Positions 1 to 6,415 are shown, counted from the stretch's first letter. The stretch: 12,615 nt of DNA from Acidiferrobacterales bacterium (GCA_015492195.1 WGFP01000122.1:1-12615), one strand, 5' to 3'. Numbers and translations are program-made. Notes: generated by a model from the sequence alone, not told the origin.

Positions 1-113
1 GTGCGGGTCAACCCACCAGCGACAATATGAACCAAGACCGGCCGCCTGCTTCACAGGGCGCCAAGACCGCCCCGGCGACCGCCGGCGATTTTGATGATGA
101 CATTCCTTTTTGA
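1..113 (+). CDS. ssb: Single-stranded DNA-binding protein, C-terminal end (partial)
   Basis: Reading in frame from base 3 gives 36 codons before the TGA at 111-113. The tail is Gln/Pro/Ala-rich and ends GDFDDDIPF. This is the hallmark SSB C-terminus: a disordered linker followed by the acidic DDDIPF tip, which recruits partners such as exonuclease I, RecQ, PriA and DNA polymerase III chi. The OB-fold domain lies outside the window to the left. SSB coats single-stranded DNA in replication, recombination and repair. The identification rests only on the tail, but that tail is highly specific. A run of 7-bp tandem repeats starts at the base after the stop. Confidence 0.9.
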   Translation, partial: AGQPTSDNMNQDRPPASQGAKTAPATAGDFDDDIPF

Positions 114-141
114 GTGAGGCGTGAGGGGTAAGGAGTAAGGA
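114..141. repeat. Four-unit 7-bp tandem repeat after ssb
   Basis: Four consecutive heptamers follow the ssb stop codon directly. Two are GTGAGG plus a variable base, and the last two are both GTAAGGA. The shared form is GTRAGGN. The array is purine-rich on the + strand and has no obvious hairpin partner before the HIT gene. It resembles the 7-bp periodic elements at 8087-8154 and 11671-11691. Its function is unknown. Confidence 0.6.
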
Positions 142-174
142 GGTTAAAATACTTTCATTTCACCCGGTAAGTCC

Positions 175-522
175 TCATCCCGGCGGCCAGTTCATGGTGC
201 GCCCGCCCAGCACATGCAGATGGACGTGGAACACGGATTGACCGGCCCCCGCGTTGCAATTGATCACGGTGCGGTAACCGGCCTCGGCCACTCCGGTGTC
301 CCGGGCAATTTTTCCAGCGGCGAGAAACATCTTCCCGATCAGATCGATATTGCCGGTATCGAACTCATTCAGGGTGGAGATGTGTTTTTTCGGAACTACC
401 AAGACATGTACCGGCGCCTGGGGATTGATGTCCTTGAATGCCAGGACGTCGCTGTCTTCGTAGACCGTGTCGGGCTTGATCGCACCGGTCACCATTTTGC
501 AAAACAGGCAGTCTGCCGTCAT
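175..522 (-). CDS. hinT: HIT-family (HinT-like) purine nucleotide phosphoramidase
   Basis: This 115-residue protein has the usual length of a bacterial HinT. It opens TADCLFCKM, with Cys5 and Cys8 as a CxxC pair seen in many HIT proteins. It carries the active-site histidine triad HVHLHVL at residues 99-105 (His99, His101, His103, with His101 the expected nucleophile). HinT enzymes hydrolyse adenosine 5'-phosphoramidates and lysyl-AMP in the cytosol. The ATG at 520-522 is supported by a GGGAGGAC ribosome-binding site about 5 bases upstream. The gene is transcribed away from the exported-protein gene on the + strand. Its leader holds overlapping GC-rich inverted repeats (550-577). The family call is firm; the exact substrate is inferred. 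Confidence 0.93.
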   Translation of the reverse strand: MTADCLFCKMVTGAIKPDTVYEDSDVLAFKDINPQAPVHVLVVPKKHISTLNEFDTGNIDLIGKMFLAAGKIARDTGVAEAGYRTVINCNAGAGQSVFHVHLHVLGGRTMNWPPG

Positions 523-549
523 CCCGTCCTCCCGGATTATGTGAGCATC

Positions 550-577
550 GCGGGGATTGCCGTAACCCCGCCGGGGT
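550..577. promoter_or_regulatory. Overlapping inverted repeats in the hinT leader region
   Basis: GCGGGG(A)TT at 550-558 can pair with AACCCCGC at 564-571 across a 5-base loop. ACCCCG at 565-570 can instead pair with CGGGGT at 572-577. The two pairings share the central ACCCCG block, so they exclude each other. The element lies between divergent genes, 28 bases from the hinT start codon, on the side that would be its 5' leader. It could be an operator or an RNA switch. No promoter box with a good -35 is visible nearby. Confidence 0.3.
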
Positions 578-708
578 CATAAGGATAATGCGGAATGGTC
601 TATCGGGAAAGAGATTTATTAATGCCGGCCAAGGTGGAGGGGGCGGGAATAAATTCCATGCGCCGCTCATCTAAATTAAAGTGTTATCCCGCGGTGCACG
701 ATAAACAA

Positions 709-1365
709 ATGAGACAAACAGGCGTATTGAATTTGGCGTTGTCGCTGGTGGCCGTGATCGTTGCATTGGGCGTATCCCAGGCCGGCGACCGGGTCGTCCA
801 GGTGGATGCCAATTTGACACACGAGGAACGCTGGAACCGATTTGTCGAGCGGCTCTACGCCCTGCAACAGAGGCTGCTTAACGACGTCGAGACAAGAAAA
901 TCCGTGCGCGTCGGGGGTTATTATCGCCTGCCGAAGTTCTACAGAGAGGTCAGCTACTACGACAAAAAGACCGGTAAGTTACTGAGCCTGATCCAGTGGG
1001 AACGCAGACATCCCGACAGAATTCATGCCATCGAGGTTTATATTTACGATGAGCGGGGACGCGTGATTCGGGATTACTCGGCGATGTATCTCACACACAG
1101 CCGCAACGCTCCCATGCAAACGCTTATTAATCTGCACAACTATAATCGCGGGCTTCACGCCTTCCGCCAGTTCGATGCCTCGGGTAACCGCATCTATGAG
1201 GATTGCAGGGGCAAATACGCCGGAAAACCGGTGGAGATCAGCCTGGACGAAGACTACATCATTGAACATGCAGACACGGGCACGGGCGTGATGGCCACGC
1301 CCGCCTATAAGGCTTGTTTTAAGGGGCTTGCGTTAACCGCCGGGGATTATTTAAACCCTCATTAA
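709..1365 (+). CDS. Exported protein of unknown function
   Basis: I do not recognise this family. From the ATG at 709 it is 218 residues. The start MRQTG is followed by a hydrophobic stretch (residues 7-22) and a plausible signal peptidase I site after SQA (residue 25), so it is probably periplasmic. The mature part is rich in Tyr, Arg and Asp. It has two similar beta-type patches, YIYDERGRV (111-119) and RQFDASGNRIYE (153-164), and only two cysteines (Cys166, Cys203), which could form a disulfide. The frame stays open upstream with other ATGs at 595, 622 and 658. I prefer 709 because it gives a normal signal peptide, although the ribosome-binding site there is weak and the 658 start follows purine-rich sequence. 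The gene is convergent with the HU-like gene. Confidence 0.7.
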   Translation: MRQTGVLNLALSLVAVIVALGVSQAGDRVVQVDANLTHEERWNRFVERLYALQQRLLNDVETRKSVRVGGYYRLPKFYREVSYYDKKTGKLLSLIQWERRHPDRIHAIEVYIYDERGRVIRDYSAMYLTHSRNAPMQTLINLHNYNRGLHAFRQFDASGNRIYEDCRGKYAGKPVEISLDEDYIIEHADTGTGVMATPAYKACFKGLALTAGDYLNPH

Positions 1366-1383
1366 GAAGTACCGCTGAATTGT

Positions 1384-1421
1384 GCAGGCATTTACCTGCG
1401 CAGGCCGGGCCTTCCATGGCC
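1384..1421. terminator. Two hairpins between convergent genes
   Basis: GCAGG at 1384-1388 pairs with CCTGC at 1395-1399 across a 6-base loop. GGCC at 1408-1411 pairs with GGCC at 1418-1421 across another 6-base loop. They sit between the convergent exported-protein and HU-like genes, where a bidirectional terminator would be expected. Neither hairpin is followed by a T-run on either strand, so intrinsic termination is doubtful. Confidence 0.3.
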
Positions 1422-1507
1422 ACGGGGCGCACATCCTTATTGTTTCCGCCAGAATCTTTTTGGTGTATTCGCCGGCTATATTCGGTAAGTGCCGTTATTT
1501 CCGGTTG

Positions 1508-1822
1508 TCAGACCATGTCCTTCAGTGTTTTCAAGGCTTGGATCTTGACGACATTTCGGGCCGGTTTCGCCTTGAACATCACCTCCTCCTTGGTGAACGG
1601 GTTGATGCCCATCCGCGCCGGCACCGCGGGTTTATGGACGAGCTTGATCTTCATGAGGCCGACAACGTTGAAGATCCCGGGGCCCCGCTTCAGATCGCGC
1701 TCTATGAGTTCCGTTAAAGCGTCAAATACAGCGACAACTTCTTTTCTCTTCAGATTTGTCTTTTCTGCGATGTAGGAAAAGATTTCTGATTTGGTGGTTG
1801 GTTTTTGTCCGCTTGTTGCCAT
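1508..1822 (-). CDS. HU/IHF-family DNA-binding protein (divergent HU-like)
   Basis: The protein has 104 residues from the ATG at 1820-1822, which has a GAGGAG ribosome-binding site 8 bases upstream; an ATG 20 codons earlier lacks one. The N-terminal half (residues 10-45) matches the helical dimerisation region of HU, with TKSEIFSYIAEKTNLKRKEV. The beta-arm region reads FNVVGLMKIKLVHKPAVPARMG (51-72) and then INPFTKEE, keeping the arm-tip Asn-Pro (74-75) that intercalates into bent DNA in HU and IHF. It ends in a basic KAKPARNVVK segment (84-93). It is probably a nucleoid-associated, DNA-bending protein. The extended N-terminus and VPGLMK-type core place it outside canonical HupA/HupB/IHF, so I give no symbol. 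It is divergent from the amidohydrolase gene. Confidence 0.88.
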   Translation of the reverse strand: MATSGQKPTTKSEIFSYIAEKTNLKRKEVVAVFDALTELIERDLKRGPGIFNVVGLMKIKLVHKPAVPARMGINPFTKEEVMFKAKPARNVVKIQALKTLKDMV

Positions 1823-2140
1823 TAATTGCTCCTCAGTGGAAGGTTGGGATTCTAGGGTTATGGTGGTGGAGTAAACTAGCATAATCTACCGTAAATGACA
1901 GGGTTTGTAGAAGAGGAAAATTGCAGGCGGTGATCTACACTGTATCGCATTTGAAACGGTACCCACCGCGTCCCCGATTCCTGTTTAACAAACGGCATGT
2001 GAAATGGAAAATAATTCATTAATTTATAAAATATTTCCAGCCGGCGTGTTTGTTCGCCCGGCGCGAAGGAACGGGCATGCAGCGCAATCGTTCCGCCGTG
2101 TCGGGCAAACGGGCACGGACCGTATGCCGTTCAAGATCCC
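1823..2140. other. Intergenic region between divergent HU-like and amidohydrolase genes
   Basis: This 318-base stretch has no convincing gene. An AT-rich block at 2008-2036 contains TATAAA (2025-2030) and could hold a promoter for the amidohydrolase, but no matching -35 box is visible. After it come inverted repeats: GGAACG at 2068-2073 with CGTTCC at 2089-2094, and a bulged GCCGG/CCGGC pair around 2043-2062. They would fold in the leader of the amidohydrolase mRNA. I found no clear sigma-70 promoter for the HU-like gene on the minus strand. Confidence 0.5.
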
Positions 2141-3358
2141 GTGAATCGGCGACGTTTTCTCGCCGTTGTGGGCATCAGTGGCCTCGGGGTGGCGGGTTGT
2201 CGCTTCCGGCTGGACGAAGGTATCTGGAACCCCTGTCGGAAAGATCCGCTGCCGGAACGTCTGGCGGCGCACAATCTGGTACAAGCGGCGTGGGAGGGAA
2301 TCGATCCGGCTCAGACGTGGGACTGCCACGTGCACCTCATCGGCACGGGCGACAGCGACAGCGGCATCTGGATCAACCCCGATATGCGGAGCCTGTTCCA
2401 TCCCATCCAGTACGCGCAGAGGAAATTTTATCTAAACGCCGCCTGCGCCGATGTGGAAAGCGGGGTGGACGAGGCGTTCCTGAATCGCTTGTTGAGGCTT
2501 CATGACGGCATGGCCAAGGGTTCGCGGTTCATGCTGTTGGCATTCGATTACCATTACGACACCCAAGGCCGGCGCGTGTTGTCCTTGAGTTCGTTCCATA
2601 CGCCCAATGAATATGCCCGGAAAATCGCCCGGCGTTATCCGGCCCGGTTTGAATGGATCGCCTCAATTCATCCCTATCGCCGGGATGCCGTGGCGGCGCT
2701 GGAGCAAGCGGTGAAAGGCGGCGCCCGTGCCGTGAAATGGCTGCCCCCGGCCATGGGCATGGACCCGGCCTCACCCCTGTGCGACCCGTTCTATGAGGCC
2801 ATGGCCCGCCTGAAGCTGCCACTGCTGACTCACGGGGGAGATGAAGTGGCGGTGCACGGCGGCGATGCCCAGTTATATGGGAATCCGCTGCGCCTGCGCC
2901 GACCGCTGGATCACGGCGTGCGGGTTATTGTTGCCCATTGTGCGTCACTGGGAACGAATATTGATATCGACAAAGGCCGCAATGGCCCGCGGGTGGCGAA
3001 CTTCGCGTTATTCAGTCGTTTGATGGATGAACCGCGTTACGAGGGGTTGCTGTTCGGCGAGATCTCGGCGATGACCCAGGTCAACCGCGTCGGACCGGAG
3101 TTGGATACGGTGGTGAGCCGCACCGAATGGCATCCCCGATTGATTAACGGCTCTGATTATCCGCTGCCGGCGGTGATGCCGTTGTTTTCCATGACACTGA
3201 TGGTTGACAGGGGTTACCTCACGGCAAGCGAGGCCGCGGTGTTGTCCGAGGTCCGTCAGTATAATCCGTTGTTGTTCGATTTTGCCCTGAAACGCCATCT
3301 CAAGGTCGGCGGCCGGCGTCTGGATCCCGTAGTGTTTCACTCGCGCCGGGTTTTTTGA
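2141..3358 (+). CDS. Amidohydrolase-family metal-dependent hydrolase, predicted Tat-exported lipoprotein
   Basis: The 405-residue product starts at GTG 2141. This start gives an N-terminus NRRRFLAVVG that fits the twin-arginine motif (RR at 3-4, FL at 6-7), followed by a lipobox VAGC with Cys20 as the lipidation site. It is therefore predicted to be exported folded and anchored to a membrane. The remainder looks like an amidohydrolase_2-type TIM barrel: DCHVHL with metal ligands His63 and His65, SIHPY (His177), AVKW (Lys199), LLTHGGDE (His231), VIVAHC (His266) and INGSDYPLP with the catalytic Asp339. The substrate is unknown; relatives act on carboxylic acids, lactones or C-N bonds. The ribosome-binding site before the GTG is poor. 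No pathway neighbours are present. A terminator-like structure lies within its last 50 bases. Confidence 0.85.
   Translation: MNRRRFLAVVGISGLGVAGCRFRLDEGIWNPCRKDPLPERLAAHNLVQAAWEGIDPAQTWDCHVHLIGTGDSDSGIWINPDMRSLFHPIQYAQRKFYLNAACADVESGVDEAFLNRLLRLHDGMAKGSRFMLLAFDYHYDTQGRRVLSLSSFHTPNEYARKIARRYPARFEWIASIHPYRRDAVAALEQAVKGGARAVKWLPPAMGMDPASPLCDPFYEAMARLKLPLLTHGGDEVAVHGGDAQLYGNPLRLRRPLDHGVRVIVAHCASLGTNIDIDKGRNGPRVANFALFSRLMDEPRYEGLLFGEISAMTQVNRVGPELDTVVSRTEWHPRLINGSDYPLPAVMPLFSMTLMVDRGYLTASEAAVLSEVRQYNPLLFDFALKRHLKVGGRRLDPVVFHSRRVF
3313..3356 (+). terminator. Possible intrinsic terminator overlapping the amidohydrolase stop
   Basis: CCGGCG at 3313-3318 pairs with CGCCGG at 3344-3349. The enclosed loop holds its own small AGTG-TTT-CACT hairpin (3331-3341). 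Six T's follow at 3351-3356, and the last of them is the first base of the stop codon. The hairpin-plus-T-run arrangement fits Rho-independent termination, but the outer loop is long (25 bases), which weakens the call. Confidence 0.4.
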
Positions 3359-3423
3359 GAAACAGGCCGGGATAACGGCAGTCCAAATTCTTTAGAAATA
3401 ATGCGTTACGCGTGCCAGACGGC

Positions 3424-3429
3424 TATAAT
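3424..3429 (+). promoter_or_regulatory. Perfect -10 box (TATAAT) upstream of the fmdB-aspS operon
   Basis: GGCTATAATCCC contains an exact sigma-70 -10 hexamer in the spacer before fmdB. Transcription would start near 3436. No good -35 box sits 16-18 bases upstream; the bases there read around ATGCGTTACG. Nothing else in the spacer matches consensus as well at -10. If real, it would drive the fmdB-DUF502-aspS-nudB-nadA run with a leader of about 200 bases. Confidence 0.45.
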
Positions 3430-3430
3430 C

Positions 3431-3513
3431 CCTGGCTGGCCAAAGCCGCTCCAGGCGGATTTGTGGGGCGCGGCGTCCGCGGCGTATGCCCCAGAGGGTA
3501 CGAGCGCCCCCTG
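3431..3513 (+). other. Predicted structured leader, run of hairpins
   Basis: Four pairings follow each other closely. CCTGG (3431-3435) pairs with CCAGG (3451-3455), enclosing GGC-CAAA-GCC. GGGGC (3465-3469) pairs with GCCCC (3488-3492), enclosing GCGG-CGT-CCGC (3470-3480). CAGAGGG (3492-3498) pairs with CCCCCTG (3507-3513) with one mismatch. It begins about where a transcript from the TATAAT would start. I cannot match it to a known RNA family. It could be a structured 5' leader, a small RNA or chance pairing in GC-rich DNA. Confidence 0.35.
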
Positions 3514-3589
3514 AAATTGCCGGAATCGGGAGTAATATAGGGACGTGCTGATTGCAGAGCCGATGTATACAGTCTTGAACAGCGAAGGA

Positions 3590-3618
3590 TTGACCCCCAA
3601 GTAGGGGAAAAGTTAATT
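3590..3618 (+). promoter_or_regulatory. Candidate proximal promoter for fmdB
   Basis: TTGACC (3590-3595) lies 17 bases before TTAATT (3613-3618). The -35 box matches consensus at five of six positions; the -10 box is poor. Transcription would start about 10 bases before the fmdB ATG, giving an almost leaderless message whose ribosome-binding site would be partly lost. It is weaker than the upstream TATAAT as an operon promoter. Confidence 0.25.
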
Positions 3619-3634
3619 GTACGGGGATTTTGTG

Positions 3635-3928
3635 ATGCCAATCTACGAATACAAATGCGACAGCTGCGGCCATGAGCTCGAAGCGATTCAAAAACTCAGT
3701 GATCCTGTGCTGACAGCTTGCCCCTCTTGCGGGGAGACGGCGTTGAAGAAACTCGTCTCCGCTGCCGGCTTCCAGTTAAAGGGTTCAGGTTGGTACGCCA
3801 CCGATTTCAAGGATGGCGCCGGCAAAAAGAAGGACAAGAAAGACGCAGGCGCCGCGGCGGATACCGGCAGCGGGGCGCCCAAAAAGGCCGGTGGTTGCGG
3901 CGGCGGTTCCTGCGGATGCGCTCACTGA
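3635..3928 (+). CDS. fmdB: FmdB-family zinc-ribbon protein
   Basis: The 97-residue protein starts MPIYEYKCDSCG, the standard FmdB opening. The ATG at 3635 follows a GGGGA ribosome-binding site 7 bases away. Two CxxC pairs, Cys8/Cys11 and Cys29/Cys32, form the zinc ribbon, followed by the family motif SGWYATDF (51-58). The C-terminal third is a Lys- then Gly/Ala-rich tail ending GGCGGGSCGCAH, with three extra cysteines. The family is named after a putative regulator of formamidase/amidase genes in Methylophilus, but in proteobacteria it commonly sits upstream of aspS, as here, and its role is not settled. Its stop is one base from the start of the DUF502 gene, implying translational coupling. 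Confidence 0.92.
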   Translation: MPIYEYKCDSCGHELEAIQKLSDPVLTACPSCGETALKKLVSAAGFQLKGSGWYATDFKDGAGKKKDKKDAGAAADTGSGAPKKAGGCGGGSCGCAH

Positions 3929-3929
3929 C

Positions 3930-4568
3930 ATGATGGGCGCCTTGCGTCGCTACCTGGTTGCCGGGGTACTTGTGTGGGTGCCGCTCGGGGTTACGGTACT
4001 CATTATCAAGTTTCTGATCGACTTGATGGACAACACCCTGTTGCTGTTACCGGTGGATTACCGGCCGGAGACATGGCTCGGATTCCGCATCCCGGGTCTG
4101 GGCATTGTGTTGACGGTGGTCGTGGTTTTCGTCACGGGCGTGATTGCCGCCAATCTGTTCGGACGCAAGCTGGTCAGTTTGGGCGAACGTATCCTGGCGC
4201 GCATTCCCCTCGTGCGCTCGATTTATTCCGCGGTCAAGCAGGTAACGGAGACCATTTTTTCCGGTTCCGGCAAATCCTTTCGCAAAGTGGTGCTGGTGGA
4301 ATATCCGCGGAAAGGGATCTGGACGTTGGCATTCCAGACGGGAGATGGCGCGGACGAGTTACAGCGGAGGGTCGGCAAGCCGGTGACCAATATTTTTGTT
4401 CCCACCACCCCCAATCCCACCTCCGGTTTTTTTCTCATGGTTCCGCGCGAGGACGTGATTGAACTCGATTTATCCGTGGATGACGGGCTGAAGATGATCA
4501 TTTCCGCCGGTGTGGTGGTGCCGAAAAACAAAAAAGAGGCGCTTGTCAAGCAGGCGCGCGCATCCTAG
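3930..4568 (+). CDS. DUF502-family inner-membrane protein
   Basis: The 212-residue protein starts MMGALRRYLVAG at one of two adjacent ATGs (3930 or 3933), immediately after the fmdB stop and without a strong ribosome-binding site. Two transmembrane segments are visible, at about residues 8-31 and 55-76. A soluble domain follows with the DUF502 landmarks IPLVRSIYSAVKQV (92-105) and FVPTTPNPTSGFF (156-168). The family is widespread in bacteria, is often found between fmdB and aspS, and has no established molecular function. An in-frame extension further upstream overlaps fmdB and is basic low-complexity sequence, so I reject it. A GC hairpin (4552-4578) spans the stop codon. Confidence 0.9.
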   Translation: MMGALRRYLVAGVLVWVPLGVTVLIIKFLIDLMDNTLLLLPVDYRPETWLGFRIPGLGIVLTVVVVFVTGVIAANLFGRKLVSLGERILARIPLVRSIYSAVKQVTETIFSGSGKSFRKVVLVEYPRKGIWTLAFQTGDGADELQRRVGKPVTNIFVPTTPNPTSGFFLMVPREDVIELDLSVDDGLKMIISAGVVVPKNKKEALVKQARAS

Positions 4569-4578
4569 CGCCGCGCCT
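4552..4578 (+). promoter_or_regulatory. GC-rich hairpin spanning the DUF502 stop codon
   Basis: AGGCGCG (4552-4558) pairs with CGCGCCT (4572-4578). The stem extends inward with CGC/GCG after a one-base bulge and encloses a 6-base loop. No T-run follows directly; TTTTATT appears only about 20 bases later. It may attenuate or process the message between the DUF502 gene and aspS. I do not see it as a full terminator. Confidence 0.3.
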
Positions 4579-4612
4579 CGGGGCCTAAAGAAAGAACGGG
4601 TTTTATTTCAGC

Positions 4613-6415
4613 ATGCGAAGCCATTATTGCGGAGAGCTCAGTCAATCCCTGATTGACCAGCATGTGACGTTGTGCGGGTGGGTGCATAGTCGCCGCGATC
4701 ACGGCGGTGTGATCTTCATTGACCTGCGCGACCGCAGCGGGGTGGCGCAGACGGTGTTCGACCCGGCGCAACGGGAGGCGTTTGCGATCGCGGAGGACGC
4801 ACGCGCCGAGTACGTGCTGCGCGTCAGCGGCAAGGTTCGCGCCCGTCCGCCCGGAACCGAAAATCCCCATTTGCCCACCGGCGCCGTCGAGATGGTGGCG
4901 ACCGAGATCGAGGTGCTGAACAGGGCGGAGGTCCTTCCGTTTCAGTTGGACGAGCCGGACGTCAACGAAGGCGTTCGTCTCAAGTACCGTTACCTCGATC
5001 TGCGGCGCGACTTTATGCACAAAAATATCCGCCTGCGCCATACCGTCACGCGGACGCTGCGCCGATTTCTCGAAGAACGGGATTTCGTTGAGATCGAAAC
5101 GCCAATCCTGACCAAATCCACGCCTGAGGGCGCGCGCGACTATCTGGTGCCGAGCCGCGTACACGCGGGTCGGTTTTTCGCCCTGCCGCAATCACCGCAA
5201 TTATTCAAACAGTTGTTGATGATCGCCGGTTTCGAGCGCTATTTTCAGATCGCGCGTTGTTTCCGTGATGAGGACCTGCGCGCGGACCGCCAGCCCGAAT
5301 TTACCCAGCTGGATATCGAAACGTCGTTTATGGACGAAGACGGCGTCATGTGCCTCATGGAGGAAATGATCCGGACACTGTTTAAAACCGTCCTCGACGT
5401 CAGCCTGCCCGATCCCTTTCCGCGCCTGCGTTACGACGAGGCCCTGGCGCGTTTCGGCACCGACCGCCCGGATTTGCGCGCCCCGCTGGAACTGGTCGAT
5501 GTCGGTGACCTGATGAAGGCGGTCGAGTTCAAGGTCTTCGCCCAGCCGGCCAACAGCCCCGGCGGACGCGTGGCGGCGCTCAGGCTGCCCAAGGGCGGGG
5601 AGCTGACGCGAAAGCAGATCGACGACTACACGGCGTTTGTCGCCCAGTTTGGGGCCAAGGGACTGGCTTACATCAAGGTGAACGATGCAGCGAAAGGCCG
5701 TGACGGACTGCAATCGCCGATCCTCAAGTTTTTGCCGGATGACGTCATCGACGGCGTCATGCGCGCCACCGGCGCCCAGAGCGGCGATCTCATCTTTTTC
5801 GGCGCGGATCAGGCCAAGGTGGTCAACGATGCGCTCGGCGCCCTGCGTTGGCAGTTAAGCAACGAACATGGGCTGATGCAGGAGGGATGGCAGCCGTTAT
5901 GGGTCGTGGATTTTCCCATGTTTGAATACGACGCCGAGCTGAAGCGCTGGCAGACGTTGCACCACCCCTTTACCGCGCCGTGCGTGGACGACGCCGACCG
6001 TGTGGACGTTGACCCCGCCAACGTGCGCGCACGCGCCTATGACCTGGTGCTGAACGGTTCCGAGATCGGCGGCGGCTCGATCCGCATCCATCGCACCGAC
6101 CTCCAGGGAAAGGTGTTCACGGTGCTGGGTATCGATCCCGACGAGGCGCGGCGCAAATTCGGTTTTCTGCTGGATGCCTTGAAATACGGCACACCACCTC
6201 ACGGCGGGATCGCCTTCGGTCTCGACCGCATCGTCGCGCTCATGGCCGGCGTGGATTCCATTCGCGACGTCATCGCGTTTCCGAAGACCCAAAAGGCCTC
6301 CTGTCTGCTGACCGATGCGCCGAGCGGGGTGGACGAGGCCCAGTTGCGCGAGCTGCATATTAAATTGCGCAAGGCCGCCGGCAGAACCGCCGCCACAGGG
6401 GACGATGCTACCTGA
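4613..6415 (+). CDS. aspS: Aspartyl-tRNA synthetase, probably non-discriminating
   Basis: The 600-residue class II synthetase is full length (E. coli 590). The N-terminal OB-fold anticodon-binding domain (about 1-110) starts MRSHYCGEL. The catalytic core has ETPILTKSTPEGARDYLVPSR (162-182) near motif 1, motif 2 with CFRDEDLRADRQPEFTQ (216-232), and motif 3 with AFGLDR (534-539). The bacterial GAD insertion lies at about 288-420. It charges tRNAAsp with aspartate. Residues His30 (in RRDHGG) and Gly81 align by eye with His31 and Gly82 of Pseudomonas aeruginosa AspRS, which favour recognition of tRNAAsn as well; E. coli has Leu at the first position. It probably also makes Asp-tRNAAsn for GatCAB. 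No strong ribosome-binding site precedes the ATG. It overlaps nudB by 11 bases. Confidence 0.97.
   Translation: MRSHYCGELSQSLIDQHVTLCGWVHSRRDHGGVIFIDLRDRSGVAQTVFDPAQREAFAIAEDARAEYVLRVSGKVRARPPGTENPHLPTGAVEMVATEIEVLNRAEVLPFQLDEPDVNEGVRLKYRYLDLRRDFMHKNIRLRHTVTRTLRRFLEERDFVEIETPILTKSTPEGARDYLVPSRVHAGRFFALPQSPQLFKQLLMIAGFERYFQIARCFRDEDLRADRQPEFTQLDIETSFMDEDGVMCLMEEMIRTLFKTVLDVSLPDPFPRLRYDEALARFGTDRPDLRAPLELVDVGDLMKAVEFKVFAQPANSPGGRVAALRLPKGGELTRKQIDDYTAFVAQFGAKGLAYIKVNDAAKGRDGLQSPILKFLPDDVIDGVMRATGAQSGDLIFFGADQAKVVNDALGALRWQLSNEHGLMQEGWQPLWVVDFPMFEYDAELKRWQTLHHPFTAPCVDDADRVDVDPANVRARAYDLVLNGSEIGGGSIRIHRTDLQGKVFTVLGIDPDEARRKFGFLLDALKYGTPPHGGIAFGLDRIVALMAGVDSIRDVIAFPKTQKASCLLTDAPSGVDEAQLRELHIKLRKAAGRTAATGDDAT

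Noticed and set aside
1382..1775. Plus-strand frames of 111 and 131 codons over the HU-like gene
   Set aside because: They are antisense to a well-supported HU-family gene and have no recognisable motifs.
2124..2144. Six-codon leader peptide overlapping the amidohydrolase GTG (MPFKIP)
   Set aside because: It has no ribosome-binding site and no attenuator-like amino-acid run. A frame this short occurs easily by chance.
2050..2505. 151-codon frame overlapping the start of the amidohydrolase
   Set aside because: Arg/Ser/Gly-rich out-of-frame translation of the amidohydrolase; the real frame has a signal sequence and a catalytic core.
3560..3575. GTATAC-containing stretch as a LexA (SOS) box
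   Set aside because: It lacks the CTGT-N8-ACAG spacing. No LexA-type site was found upstream of ruvC either.
3392..3691. Minus-strand open frames of 60-99 codons across the fmdB leader
   Set aside because: They overlap the structured GC-rich leader and the fmdB start in antisense, lack ribosome-binding sites and resemble no protein. Several frames are open at once, as expected by chance in GC-rich DNA.
3813..3929. Upstream extension of the DUF502 protein
   Set aside because: The extra 39 residues are a basic, low-complexity read of the fmdB tail in another frame. The family starts at the ATG pair 3930/3933.
4565..5191. Long antisense frame (208 codons) in aspS, and similar ones in nadA, yebC and nudB
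   Set aside because: They are shadows of real coding frames on the other strand; the sense products are clearly identified.
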